From: Clostridiales bacterium
Lineage (GTDB): Bacteria > Bacillota > Clostridia > Oscillospirales > Oscillospiraceae
NCBI GenBank assembly: GCA_021205375.1
Contig: JAJPXR010000151.1
Coordinates: forward strand, 1-16,693
DNA length: 16,693 bases
Reading direction: 5' to 3'
Below are positions 7,217-13,791 of this stretch, piece by piece. The notes under the pieces were generated by a model, which made no database searches, was not told the origin of the DNA, and worked only from the letters and a program-made list of their open reading frames with translations. A program made the position numbers and the translations under genes. The first letter of the stretch is position 1, and the number at the start of each line of letters is the position of its first letter.

Positions 7217-8011
7217 ATGCAAGTCAGTTTGCTGCAACAGCTTGTAACCGGGGAGAAGGCCCGTGACCTGACCGCCGCTGCTCAGGCGGTGGCCGCCGCC
7301 AAAGCGCGGGGCGCAGATCTGGCCATGCTGCCGGAGATGTTCTGCTGCCCCTACGACACCCAAACATTCCCCGTCTATGCAGAGGAGGCGGGCGGCCCTA
7401 TCTGGCAGGCTCTCTCCGCCATGGCGCGAGAAAATCACATTTGGCTGGTTGGGGGGACCTTCCCGGAACGGGAAGGGGAGCGCATTTACAACACCTGTTT
7501 TGTCTTTGACCGGCAGGGCCGACAGGCGGCCTGTTACCGAAAGATGCACCTGTTTGACATCCACATCGACGGGGGGCAGCACTTTATGGAGTCGGAGACG
7601 CTTTCCCCCGGCGAAGCCCCCGCCGTGTTCGAGACGGAGTTCGGCGTCTTTGGCCTGGCGGTCTGCTTTGACCTGCGGTTTCCCGCCCTCTTCGAGCGGA
7701 CGGCGGACCAGGGGGCAAAGGCGATATTCATCCCCGCCGCCTTCAACCGGACCACCGGCCCCCGCCACTGGGAACTGCTGTTCCGCAGCCGGGCGGTGGA
7801 CAACCAGCTCTATACCCTGGGGGCCGCTCCCGCCCAAAATCTCAGCGCCGACTATGTCTCCTACGGCCACTCCATCGTCTGCGACCCATGGGGGGACGTG
7901 GTGGCCCAGGCGGGGACGGAGCCGGGTGCCTTGGACGTAGAACTGAACCTCGACCTCGTGGAAGAAGTGCGGCGGCAGTTGCCGGTCCGCTCTGCCAGAA
8001 GGCCGCTGTAA
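7217..8011 (+). CDS. Nitrilase-superfamily amidase, Nit2 / omega-amidase-like
   Basis: 264 residues, typical for single-domain carbon-nitrogen hydrolases. The Glu-Lys-Cys triad is complete: Glu40 in LPEMF, Lys109 in RKMHLFDI and Cys150 in AVCFDLRFP. The stretch KMHLFDI...ESETLSPG resembles the Nit2/YafV branch, which hydrolyses omega-amides such as 2-oxoglutaramate and 2-oxosuccinamate, clearing products of glutamine transamination. Branch assignment is by motif recall. ATG 7217 follows GGAGGTG at 7 bp; an in-frame start at 7136 would begin in the heptamer repeat and is rejected. No convincing promoter was found in 7141-7205. The gene is divergent from the HAD gene and ends at a strong bidirectional terminator. 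Confidence 0.88.
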   Translation: MQVSLLQQLVTGEKARDLTAAAQAVAAAKARGADLAMLPEMFCCPYDTQTFPVYAEEAGGPIWQALSAMARENHIWLVGGTFPEREGERIYNTCFVFDRQGRQAACYRKMHLFDIHIDGGQHFMESETLSPGEAPAVFETEFGVFGLAVCFDLRFPALFERTADQGAKAIFIPAAFNRTTGPRHWELLFRSRAVDNQLYTLGAAPAQNLSADYVSYGHSIVCDPWGDVVAQAGTEPGALDVELNLDLVEEVRRQLPVRSARRPL

Positions 8012-8031
8012 CCCCAAAAGATGCAAAAACG

Positions 8032-8062
8032 CCTCCGCCGGTCTCCCGGCGGGGGTCGTTTT
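8032..8062. terminator. Bidirectional terminator between amidase and sirtuin genes
   Basis: CCTCCGCCGG (8032-8041) pairs with CCGGCGGGGG (8046-8055), 10 bp with one T-G wobble, loop TCTC. TCGTTTT follows on the plus strand, and CGTTTTTG follows on the minus strand, so it can serve both convergent genes. Confidence 0.75.
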
Positions 8063-8090
8063 ACTGCATAAGGGTTTGTGGTCTGCTGTG

Positions 8091-8828
8091 CTACCGCACC
8101 TGAATTTGGCCCAGCACCTGGCCGATTTTCCCGGCGATGACCAAATCGGCCTGCCGGTCGTAACCGGTGGGCTGGAGGTTGATGAGCACCAGCTTGTGGC
8201 CCCGGTAGTAGTTGATGAGGCCCGCGGCAGGGTAGACCACCAGGGAGGTGCCGCCCACGATGAGCACGTCCGCGGCCCGGATGTAGTCCACCGCACGGTA
8301 AAGGGTGGTGTCGTCCAGGCCCTCTTCGTAGAGGACCACGTCCGGCTTGATGGTGCCGCCGCAGCGGGGACACTTGGGCACGCCGGGGCTGTTCAGAACG
8401 ATGTCCACCCCGTCAAAGTGGGCGCCGCACTTCATGCAGTCGTTCCGGCGAACGCTGCCGTGCAGCTCCAGCACCTCTTTGCTGCCCGCGTCCTGGTGCA
8501 AGCCGTCGATGTTCTGGGTGATGACGGCCCGCAGCTTCCCGGCCTGCTCCAGCTCCGCCAGCTTTTTGTGGGCGGCGTTGGGTTTGGCGTCCGGGGCGAT
8601 CATCTTGTCTTTGTAAAACCGGTAGAACTTCTCCGGCTTGCGCATGAAATAGGTGTGGGAGATGATGGTCTCCGGCGGCTCGTCGTACTTCTGGTTGTAC
8701 AGCCCATCCTGACTGCGGAAGTCGGGGATACCGCTCTCGGTGGAGACGCCCGCCCCGCCGAAAAAGACGATGTTGTCGCTGTCGTCGATCCACTGCTGCA
8801 AGGTCTCGATTTCTCTGGTGTTGTCCAT
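8091..8828 (-). CDS. NAD-dependent protein deacylase, Sir2 family (sirtuin)
   Basis: 245 residues. NAD-binding GAGVSTESGIPDFRS is at 25-39, TQNID at 104-108, catalytic His123 in LHGS, a structural zinc site of four cysteines (Cys131, Cys134, Cys153, Cys156), and GTSLVVYPA near the C-terminal NAD pocket. All hallmarks of an active deacetylase/deacylase removing acyl groups from protein lysines with NAD are present. An in-frame GTG at 8837 is rejected because the ribosome binding site AAGGA would then be only 1 bp away; ATG 8828 has 10-bp spacing. It has its own promoter and is divergent from the SPFH operon. Confidence 0.92.
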   Translation of the reverse strand: MDNTREIETLQQWIDDSDNIVFFGGAGVSTESGIPDFRSQDGLYNQKYDEPPETIISHTYFMRKPEKFYRFYKDKMIAPDAKPNAAHKKLAELEQAGKLRAVITQNIDGLHQDAGSKEVLELHGSVRRNDCMKCGAHFDGVDIVLNSPGVPKCPRCGGTIKPDVVLYEEGLDDTTLYRAVDYIRAADVLIVGGTSLVVYPAAGLINYYRGHKLVLINLQPTGYDRQADLVIAGKIGQVLGQIQVR

Positions 8829-8883
8829 CGTGTTCACATCCTTTCGGAAAATTTGAATTTTTTCAAGTGCGTTGTTTAACTAT

Positions 8884-8912
8884 AGTATAATCTGAACTGG
8901 GGGCAATGTCAA
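8884..8912 (-). promoter_or_regulatory. Near-consensus sigma-A promoter for the sirtuin gene
   Basis: On the minus strand, perfect -35 TTGACA (8907-8912), 17-bp spacer, -10 TATACT (8884-8889). Confidence 0.85.
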
Positions 8913-8948
8913 TCGTTCGATATCCGCCGAAATTTTTCTCGAAACCCC

Positions 8949-8977
8949 TTGACAGGATAACTCTGATATGATATCTT
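8949..8977 (+). promoter_or_regulatory. Sigma-A promoter for the SPFH operon
   Basis: Perfect -35 TTGACA (8949-8954), 17-bp spacer, -10 TATCTT (8972-8977) with the extended TGA just before it (8969-8971). It is back to back with the sirtuin promoter, the two -35 boxes 36 bp apart. Confidence 0.8.
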
Positions 8978-8987
8978 TTTGATATCA
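8969..8987. promoter_or_regulatory. Candidate operator: inverted repeat over the SPFH -10 box and start site
   Basis: TGATATC (8969-8975) and GATATCA (8981-8987) are perfect complements separated by TTTTT. The left arm covers most of the -10 box and the right arm covers the expected transcript start near 8984. A bound protein would block initiation. The operon's ribbon-helix-helix protein is the obvious candidate ligand (inference). Confidence 0.5.
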
Positions 8988-9009
8988 CAAAGATATGGAG
9001 GCGTCCGTC

Positions 9010-10011
9010 ATGGAAGAAAAAATCTTGACGACCCGCAAGCTGGGAATGCCCATGCTGCTGGGCAATATCCTGCTGATTTTCGTTCTCACTGTCCTTTTTG
9101 TTGTCTCTCTCCTCAATGACAATGGGGTGATACTGGTCCTTTCCATTCTCCTGCTGTGTGTGAGCTGGATCCCCCTCTTGGGCCTGAAAGTGCTCAAGCC
9201 CCAGGAGGCGCTGGTGTTGACCCTGTTCGGCAAGTACATCGGCACACTGAAAGGGGAGGGGTTCTACTGGGTCAACCCCTTCTGCTCGGCGGTGAATCCC
9301 GCCGCTTACACCAAGCTGAGCCAGAGCGGAGACGTGAAGAGCTTCTTCAAAAAAGCGGCTGGCGGTGAGGCAGACAGCGCACCCAACGATTCCGACGGCA
9401 AACGTATTTCCCTGAAAATCATGACCCTGAACAACTCCCGGCAGAAAATCAACGACTGCCTGGGCAACCCGGTGGAAATTGGAATCGCCGTCACCTGGCG
9501 AGTGGTGGACACCGCCAAAGCCGTCTTTAATGTGGACAATTACAAAGAGTTCCTCTCCCTCCAGTGTGACAGCGCCCTGCGGAACATCGTTCGGCTCTAC
9601 CCCTATGATGTGGCTCCCAATGTGGACACCACCGGCGACGGCGTCCCCGACGAGGGCAGCCTCCGGGGTTCCAGCGAGGTGGTGGCCTCCCGCATCCGGG
9701 AGGAGATTCAACAGCGGGTCAACGAGGCGGGCATTGAGGTCGTCGAGGCCCGCATCACCTACCTGGCCTACGCCCAGGAGATCGCCGCCGTCATGCTCCA
9801 GCGCCAGCAGGCGTCGGCAATCATCGACGCCCGGAAGATGATCGTGGACGGCGCTGTCGGCATGGTGGAAATGGCCCTGGAGCGGCTCAATGAAAACGAC
9901 GTGGTGCAGTTGGACGAAGAGCGGAAGGCGGCCATGGTGTCCAACCTGCTGGTGGTGCTCTGCGGCAACCGGGATGCCCAGCCCATCGTCAACTCCGGTA
10001 GCCTCTATTGA
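9010..10011 (+). CDS. SPFH/band-7 domain membrane protein
   Basis: 333 residues. Two N-terminal hydrophobic segments (about 13-35 and 39-59) anchor it, followed by the SPFH core, which opens at LKPQEALVLTLFGKYIGTLKGEGFYWVNPF (two pieces, about 62-91). The core continues through VEIGIAVTWRVVDTAKA and a helical stretch rich in Arg/Gln/Glu (IREEIQQRV...LQRQQA). The end DAQPIVNSGSLY looks like a conserved tail of this subfamily. SPFH proteins form ring-like or patch-like assemblies that organise membranes and their proteases; the partner is unknown. ATG 9010 is chosen over ATG 8995 because GGAGG (8997-9001) lies 8 bp before it. It is followed after 3 bp by the ribbon-helix-helix gene. Confidence 0.88.
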   Translation: MEEKILTTRKLGMPMLLGNILLIFVLTVLFVVSLLNDNGVILVLSILLLCVSWIPLLGLKVLKPQEALVLTLFGKYIGTLKGEGFYWVNPFCSAVNPAAYTKLSQSGDVKSFFKKAAGGEADSAPNDSDGKRISLKIMTLNNSRQKINDCLGNPVEIGIAVTWRVVDTAKAVFNVDNYKEFLSLQCDSALRNIVRLYPYDVAPNVDTTGDGVPDEGSLRGSSEVVASRIREEIQQRVNEAGIEVVEARITYLAYAQEIAAVMLQRQQASAIIDARKMIVDGAVGMVEMALERLNENDVVQLDEERKAAMVSNLLVVLCGNRDAQPIVNSGSLY

Positions 10012-10014
10012 CCT

Positions 10015-10233
10015 ATGGCAGAACCCAAGAAACAGGTTCCGCTCCGGCTTTCCCCTAAGCTCTATAACGCCATCGCTGCCTGGGCGGAGGACGACTTCCG
10101 CTCGGTGAATGGACAAATTGAGTACCTGCTGACCGAGTGCGTGAAACAGCGCATCAAAAACGGCCAGTATGTCCCCCAGGAGCTGGACCCGCCGTTTGAG
10201 CTGAATTTTTTGAAGGAACCGAAGAAAAAATAG
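10015..10233 (+). CDS. Arc-family ribbon-helix-helix DNA-binding protein
   Basis: 72 residues. KKQVPLRLSPKLYNAIAAWA supplies the ribbon strand and first helix; FRSVNGQIEYLLTECVKQR fits the Arc/MetJ second helix with the usual SVNxxI turn. The C-terminal tail ends in lysines. It should bind DNA as a dimer of dimers at short inverted or direct repeats. It starts 3 bp after the SPFH stop with only a poor ribosome binding site, suggesting translational coupling. The close pairing of an SPFH gene with an Arc-type gene suggests the small protein regulates the operon, perhaps through the palindrome at 8969-8987. Confidence 0.85.
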   Translation: MAEPKKQVPLRLSPKLYNAIAAWAEDDFRSVNGQIEYLLTECVKQRIKNGQYVPQELDPPFELNFLKEPKKK

Positions 10234-10247
10234 CAAATGAAGCCAAA

Positions 10248-10288
10248 AAATCCCCACTGCCCTCAAAAAGCAGTGGGGATTTGTCAAA
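10248..10288. terminator. Bidirectional terminator between the SPFH operon and serA
   Basis: A perfect 13-bp stem: AAATCCCCACTGC (10248-10260) with GCAGTGGGGATTT (10270-10282), loop of 9. On the minus strand the stem is followed by a six-T run (10245-10250), a good terminator for serC-serA; on the plus strand the T-tract is short. Confidence 0.85.
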
Positions 10289-10300
10289 TAATGTGAGGCT

Positions 10301-11467
10301 TTACTGCAACGCCCGCACCCGGATAACGTTGGGCAAACTGGCGATGGTGTTCACCATAGACTCGCTGACGCGGGTATCCAGGTCCACCACGGTGTAAGCC
10401 ATTTCCTTGCGGGACTTGTTGACCATGTTCTCGATGTTCATTCCGGCGGCGGAGAAGGAGGACATAATGGCGGTCAGGATGGTGGGCACGTTCCGGTGGA
10501 TGACGCAGACACGGCACAAACCGCTGCGGGGCAGCTTGACCTGGGGCATGTTGACCGAGTTGACGATGATGCCGTTCTCCAGGTAATCCTTCAACTGCTG
10601 GGCGGCCATGACCGCGCAGTTTTCCTCGCTCTCCGGGGTGGAAGCGCCCAGGTGGGGGGTGCCGATGACGTTTTTGCAGGCCATCAGTTGGTTATCCGGG
10701 AAATCGGTGACGTACTTGGCCACGTGGCCGGACTCCAGCCCGGCGATGACCGCGTCGTTGTTCACCAGGCCGCCGCGGGCCAGGTTGATGAGCCGCACGC
10801 CGCCCTTCATCTTGGAAATGGCCTCTGCGTCAATGGTGTTGGCGGTCTCCTTGTTGTAGGGGATGTGGATGGTGATATAGTCACTGTTGCGGTAGATAAC
10901 ATCCAGGTCGGTGGTGTGCTTCACGTGGATGTCCAGCCCCAGAGCGGCGTCCACGGAGAGGAAGGGGTCGTAGCCGATGACCTTCATGCCCAGGGCGATG
11001 CAGGCGTTGGCCACCTTCGCGCCAATGGCGCCCAGGCCGATGATGCCCAGGGTCTTGCCCGCCAGCTCCGGTCCGGCGAAGGCGGATTTGCCCTTTTCCA
11101 CCACGGTGGTCACGTCCACTCCGGCGGCCACCTGCTCCTTGACCCAGTCCGCGCCGCCCATAATGTCGCGGCTGCTGTAGAGCATGGAGGCGATGACCAG
11201 CTCCTTCACGGCGTTGGCGTTGGCGCCGGGGGTGTTGAACACCACGATGCCCGCCTTGTTGCAGCGGTCGATGGGGATGTTGTTGGTGCCGGCACCGGCG
11301 CGGGCGATTGCCAGCAGCTCCGGGGGGAAGTCCATCCCGTGGAGCTTAGCGGAGCGGACGATGGCCCCTTCATACTGCTCAAACTCGTCGGAAATTTGAT
11401 ACCGCTCCTTGGGCATCTGGTTCAGGCCCGCAGCGGCGATTTTATTCATTGTTTTGATGCGATACAT
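10301..11467 (-). CDS. serA: D-3-phosphoglycerate dehydrogenase with ACT domain
   Basis: 388 residues, the short SerA type. It oxidises 3-phosphoglycerate to 3-phosphohydroxypyruvate with NAD, the first step of serine synthesis. The NAD-binding motif is GLGAIG (144-149), catalytic Arg231 lies in NLARGG and catalytic His272 in TPHLGAST. The usual acid of the Arg-Glu-His set appears as Asp255 in VTDFPDNQ. A C-terminal ACT domain (about 318-388, NVPTILTAIMSSFSAAGMNI) may give serine feedback control. ATG 11467 follows GGAGGA at 7 bp; an in-frame start at 11530 would overlap serC and is rejected. It lies 25 bp after serC in one operon and ends at a strong terminator. Confidence 0.93.
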   Translation of the reverse strand: MYRIKTMNKIAAAGLNQMPKERYQISDEFEQYEGAIVRSAKLHGMDFPPELLAIARAGAGTNNIPIDRCNKAGIVVFNTPGANANAVKELVIASMLYSSRDIMGGADWVKEQVAAGVDVTTVVEKGKSAFAGPELAGKTLGIIGLGAIGAKVANACIALGMKVIGYDPFLSVDAALGLDIHVKHTTDLDVIYRNSDYITIHIPYNKETANTIDAEAISKMKGGVRLINLARGGLVNNDAVIAGLESGHVAKYVTDFPDNQLMACKNVIGTPHLGASTPESEENCAVMAAQQLKDYLENGIIVNSVNMPQVKLPRSGLCRVCVIHRNVPTILTAIMSSFSAAGMNIENMVNKSRKEMAYTVVDLDTRVSESMVNTIASLPNVIRVRALQ

Positions 11468-11492
11468 GACGGTTCCTCCAAAATGCGATGTC

Positions 11493-12581
11493 TTAGCGGT
11501 TGGCGTTGTCAAACTGCTTGATGAAATCACACAGCTTTTCCACGCCTTCCACGGGCATGGCGTTGTAGATGGAGGCGCGCATACCGCCCACCTTCCGGTG
11601 GCCCTTCAGGTTGACGAAGCCCGCTTCGGTGGCCTGGGCCACGAACTTTTTGTCCAACTCGTCGGAGTCGCTGCGGAAGGTGACGTTCATATCGGAGCGG
11701 CTGGCCTTGTCGGTGGCGCAGCAGTGGAACAGGGCGGAGTTGTCCAGCACGTCGTAGAGCATCTGAGCCTTGCCGTGCTTGATCTTCTCCATGCCTTCCA
11801 CGCCGCCCATGCTCTCCAGCCAGGTCAGCACCTCGCCCAGCATATAAATGCACCAGCAGGGAGGGGTGTTGTACATGGAATCCTTGTCGATCATGGTTTT
11901 GTAGTTCATCATCAGCGGGGTGAAGGGCAGCTCGTGACCGGCCAGGGACTTCTTGATGATGACGATGGTCAGACCGGCAGGAGCCAGGTTCTTCTGCGCC
12001 CCGGCGTAGATGATGCCGTATTTGGAGACGTCCACCCGGCGGCTGCAAATATCGGAGGACATATCGCACACCAGCGGCACATCGCCGGTCTCAGGCACAT
12101 ACTGCCATTCGGTGCCATAGATGGTGTTGTTGGCGCAATAATAGAAATAAGAGGCGTCCGGGCGGACCACAAGCTGCTCCTGAGCGGGGATATAAGTGTG
12201 GTTTTTGTCCTCAGAGGAGGCCGCCACAGCGATGTCGCCGTACTTTTTCGCCTCTTTGTAGGCGATGGTGGCGAAGTTGCCGGTGACGGCGTAATCCGCC
12301 TTGCCGGTCTTGCCGATGAGGTTCAGCGGGATGGCGGAGAACTGGGAGGACGCGCCGCCCTGGAGGAACAGCACCTCGTACTCATCGGGAATGTGCATCA
12401 GGGCCTTGAACTTGGCCTTGGTGTCGTCAAAAATTTTCTGGAACACTTTAGACCGGTGGCTCATCTCCATAACGGACATGCCGGACCCCTGGTAGTTGGT
12501 GATCTCGGCGCCGGCCTTCTCCAGCACGGAGAGGGGCAGCATGGAAGGGCCTGCGGAAAAGTTGTAGATGCGATCGCTCAT
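11493..12581 (-). CDS. serC: Phosphoserine aminotransferase
   Basis: 362 residues, the usual length. It transfers an amino group from glutamate to 3-phosphohydroxypyruvate using PLP, the second step of serine synthesis, and also acts in pyridoxal phosphate synthesis in some bacteria. Visible family features are YNFSAGPSMLP (6-16), MEMSHRS (38-44), FLQGGASSQF (72-81), CDMSSDI (172-178) and the PLP-binding Lys197 in AGAQKNLAPAG. ATG 12581 is preceded by AAAGGAG at 9 bp, part of which can pair with CTCC next to the ATG. It is the first gene of serC-serA; no serB is adjacent. Expression is probably controlled through the structured leader. Confidence 0.95.
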   Translation of the reverse strand: MSDRIYNFSAGPSMLPLSVLEKAGAEITNYQGSGMSVMEMSHRSKVFQKIFDDTKAKFKALMHIPDEYEVLFLQGGASSQFSAIPLNLIGKTGKADYAVTGNFATIAYKEAKKYGDIAVAASSEDKNHTYIPAQEQLVVRPDASYFYYCANNTIYGTEWQYVPETGDVPLVCDMSSDICSRRVDVSKYGIIYAGAQKNLAPAGLTIVIIKKSLAGHELPFTPLMMNYKTMIDKDSMYNTPPCWCIYMLGEVLTWLESMGGVEGMEKIKHGKAQMLYDVLDNSALFHCCATDKASRSDMNVTFRSDSDELDKKFVAQATEAGFVNLKGHRKVGGMRASIYNAMPVEGVEKLCDFIKQFDNANR

Positions 12582-12674
12582 GGGGAGGATCTCCTTTCAA
12601 ACCTGCGGTTTCAATCTCACCGCGTGTATTGGTCCCGGCTGACGGCTTCAAACTCGCCGGGCCTCTGGGACGCA
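12582..12674 (-). promoter_or_regulatory. Structured serC mRNA leader with twin hairpins and a masked ribosome binding site
   Basis: About 93 nt between the inferred start and the ATG. In mRNA order: hairpin 1 (12659 to 12643), stem CGGC/GCCG with loop GAGTTTGAA; hairpin 2 (12623 to 12605), stem GCGGT/ACCGC with loop GAGATTGAA; then GGTTTGAA, and GGAG of the ribosome binding site pairing with CTCC (12594 to 12584) around a 3-nt loop. Stem bases differ while pairing is kept and the loops match at 8 of 9 positions. An alternative pairing of GTCCC (12671-12667) with GGGAC (12636-12632) could shift the fold around hairpin 1. It is not a T-box: no TGGNACC antiterminator sequence. I do not recognise a known family. 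Confidence 0.5.
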
Positions 12675-12680
12675 AGAGCT

Positions 12681-12710
12681 ATTATACCAAATTTCGCGCT
12701 GTCAAGACAA
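12681..12710 (-). promoter_or_regulatory. Sigma-A promoter for serC-serA
   Basis: On the minus strand, perfect -10 TATAAT (12681-12686) with extended TGG before it; -35 TTGTCT (12705-12710) at 18 bp. The better-looking TTGACA (12700-12705) is only 13 bp away and is probably not used with this -10. Confidence 0.7.
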
Positions 12711-12724
12711 CCACAGCAATCTCC

Positions 12725-12743
12725 AAAAAGCGCCGCGCTTTTT
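12725..12743. terminator. Terminator-like hairpin between divergent serC and NYN promoters
   Basis: AAAAAGCG (12725-12732) and CGCTTTTT (12736-12743) form a perfect 8-bp stem with loop CCG and A/T tracts that act as U-runs on both strands. It sits upstream of both promoters, where no gene transcript should end. The rest of 12744-12891 holds the NYN promoter and a short leader with a weak CCGG/CCGG stem (12834-12847). Confidence 0.5.
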
Positions 12744-12803
12744 CACTGTATTTTGTTAAATTATTTTGGCCTGCCATTTTTGACTTTCCTTTTTCATTTC
12801 TTA

Positions 12804-12812
12804 TGGTATAAT
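12804..12812 (+). promoter_or_regulatory. Extended -10 promoter for the NYN gene
   Basis: TGG followed by perfect TATAAT (12807-12812). No consensus -35 at 17 bp; TTGACT ends 21 bp upstream. The extended -10 probably carries the promoter. Confidence 0.55.
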
Positions 12813-12891
12813 GAAGACCTAAACAGCTTTTGACCGGCGCAGACCGGTTTTTGTTATCCTAATTGTGTTTTCTTACCAGGAAGGAGATTTT

Positions 12892-13659
12892 ATGCCCGAA
12901 CCCATTGAACTGCGTCTGGCCGTCCTCATCGACGCGGACAACGCCCCCCGCACTGCCATGAAAGAGATCATGGAGGAGATCGCCGTCTATGGCTCTCCCA
13001 CCATCAAGCGTATTTACGGCGACTGGACCACCCCCAACATGGCAAGCTGGAAGGCCATGCTGCTGGAGTACGCTATCACGCCCATCCAGCAATACGCCTA
13101 CACCACCGGCAAAAACGCCACCGACTCGGCTATGATCATCGACGCCATGGACATCCTCTATTCTGGACGGGTGGACGGCTTTGTGCTGGTGTCCAGCGAC
13201 AGCGACTTCACCCGCCTGGCCACCCGGCTCCGGGAGGCGGGAATGAAGGTCTACGGCATGGGGGAGAAAAAGACGCCCCAGCCCTTCATCGCCTCCTGTG
13301 ACAAATTCGTCTATATCGAAGTCATCCGAGCCGCCGCCAAGGAAGCGGAGCCGGAGCAGGACCACCGCACCGGGCAGAAGGCCAGCAAGCGCAAGCCCGC
13401 CGCCCAGAACAACCGCTCCATCTCTCCCGTCACAGCGGACATCATCGAGTTGATTGCCCTCAGCCTGGAGGACATCACCGACGATGAAGGCTATGGGATG
13501 CTCTCCGCCCTGGGAACTCTGCTGCTGAAAAAGCGGCCCGACTTCGACAGCCGGAACTATGGCTTTAAAAAGCTGTCCTCTATGATTCAGTCTATCCCCA
13601 GGTTCGAAGTGCAGAAGCAGGGCACCACCACCTACATCCGGGATCTCCAGGCAAAATGA
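12892..13659 (+). CDS. NYN-domain (LabA/DUF88-like) protein with C-terminal LOTUS/OST-HTH domain
   Basis: 255 residues, cytosolic. The NYN/PIN-type nuclease domain (about 8-155) carries the acidic metal-binding set: DADN (Asp14, Asp16), TDSAMIIDAMD (Asp78, Asp84, Asp87) and SSDSDF (Asp103, Asp105). A charged linker (about 155-180) leads to a winged-helix-like LOTUS/OST-HTH domain (about 183-252, DEGYGMLSALGTLLLKKRPDF...). The family is expected to cut or bind structured RNA; the target is unknown. ATG 12892 follows AAGGAG; the in-frame ATG at 12865 lacks a ribosome binding site. It is divergent from serC-serA and ends at a strong terminator. Confidence 0.88.
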   Translation: MPEPIELRLAVLIDADNAPRTAMKEIMEEIAVYGSPTIKRIYGDWTTPNMASWKAMLLEYAITPIQQYAYTTGKNATDSAMIIDAMDILYSGRVDGFVLVSSDSDFTRLATRLREAGMKVYGMGEKKTPQPFIASCDKFVYIEVIRAAAKEAEPEQDHRTGQKASKRKPAAQNNRSISPVTADIIELIALSLEDITDDEGYGMLSALGTLLLKKRPDFDSRNYGFKKLSSMIQSIPRFEVQKQGTTTYIRDLQAK

Positions 13660-13720
13660 CCGCCGACACCGGCAGCGAGATCACTTGCGAGTCAGTATAC
13701 AGGCAGTTTCAAATAACAAA

Positions 13721-13761
13721 GGGAGCGTTGCAGTTTTTCTGTTCTGCAACGCTCCCTGATT
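13721..13761. terminator. Bidirectional terminator between the NYN gene and pfkA
   Basis: A perfect 13-bp stem, GGGAGCGTTGCAG (13721-13733) with CTGCAACGCTCCC (13744-13756), 10-base loop. It is followed by TGATTTT on the plus strand and TTTGTTATTT on the minus strand. It serves both convergent genes. Confidence 0.85.
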
Positions 13762-13791
13762 TTATGAAAGAAAAGGGAAACTGTAACCAGC

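Noticed and set aside
8837..8839. GTG start nine bases upstream for the sirtuin
   Set aside because: The ribosome binding site AAGGA would be only one base from the GTG.
8863..10287. A 474-codon minus-strand open frame opposite the SPFH gene
   Set aside because: Antisense shadow. It crosses the SPFH promoter and the terminator at 10248-10288, and matches no family.
6165..12581. HAD gene as serB completing a serine pathway cluster
   Set aside because: It is separated from serC-serA by several unrelated, differently oriented genes and has its own promoter; family motifs alone do not fix the substrate.
12582..12680. T-box riboswitch for serC
   Set aside because: The leader is too short (about 93 nt), has no TGGNACC T-box sequence, and no terminator hairpin lies before the ATG.
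12700..12705. TTGACA as the serC -35 box
   Set aside because: Only 13 bp from the -10 TATAAT; TTGTCT at 18 bp plus the extended -10 is more likely.
11409..12833. A 474-codon plus-strand open frame opposite serC
   Set aside because: It is a GC-bias shadow of serC: low-complexity Gly/Val/His/Asp-rich translation, no ribosome binding site, and serC on the other strand has all its motifs.
12834..12852. Attenuator in the NYN leader (CCGG/CCGG then TTTTT)
   Set aside because: Only a 4-bp stem; the repeat is as well explained by two direct ACCGG copies.
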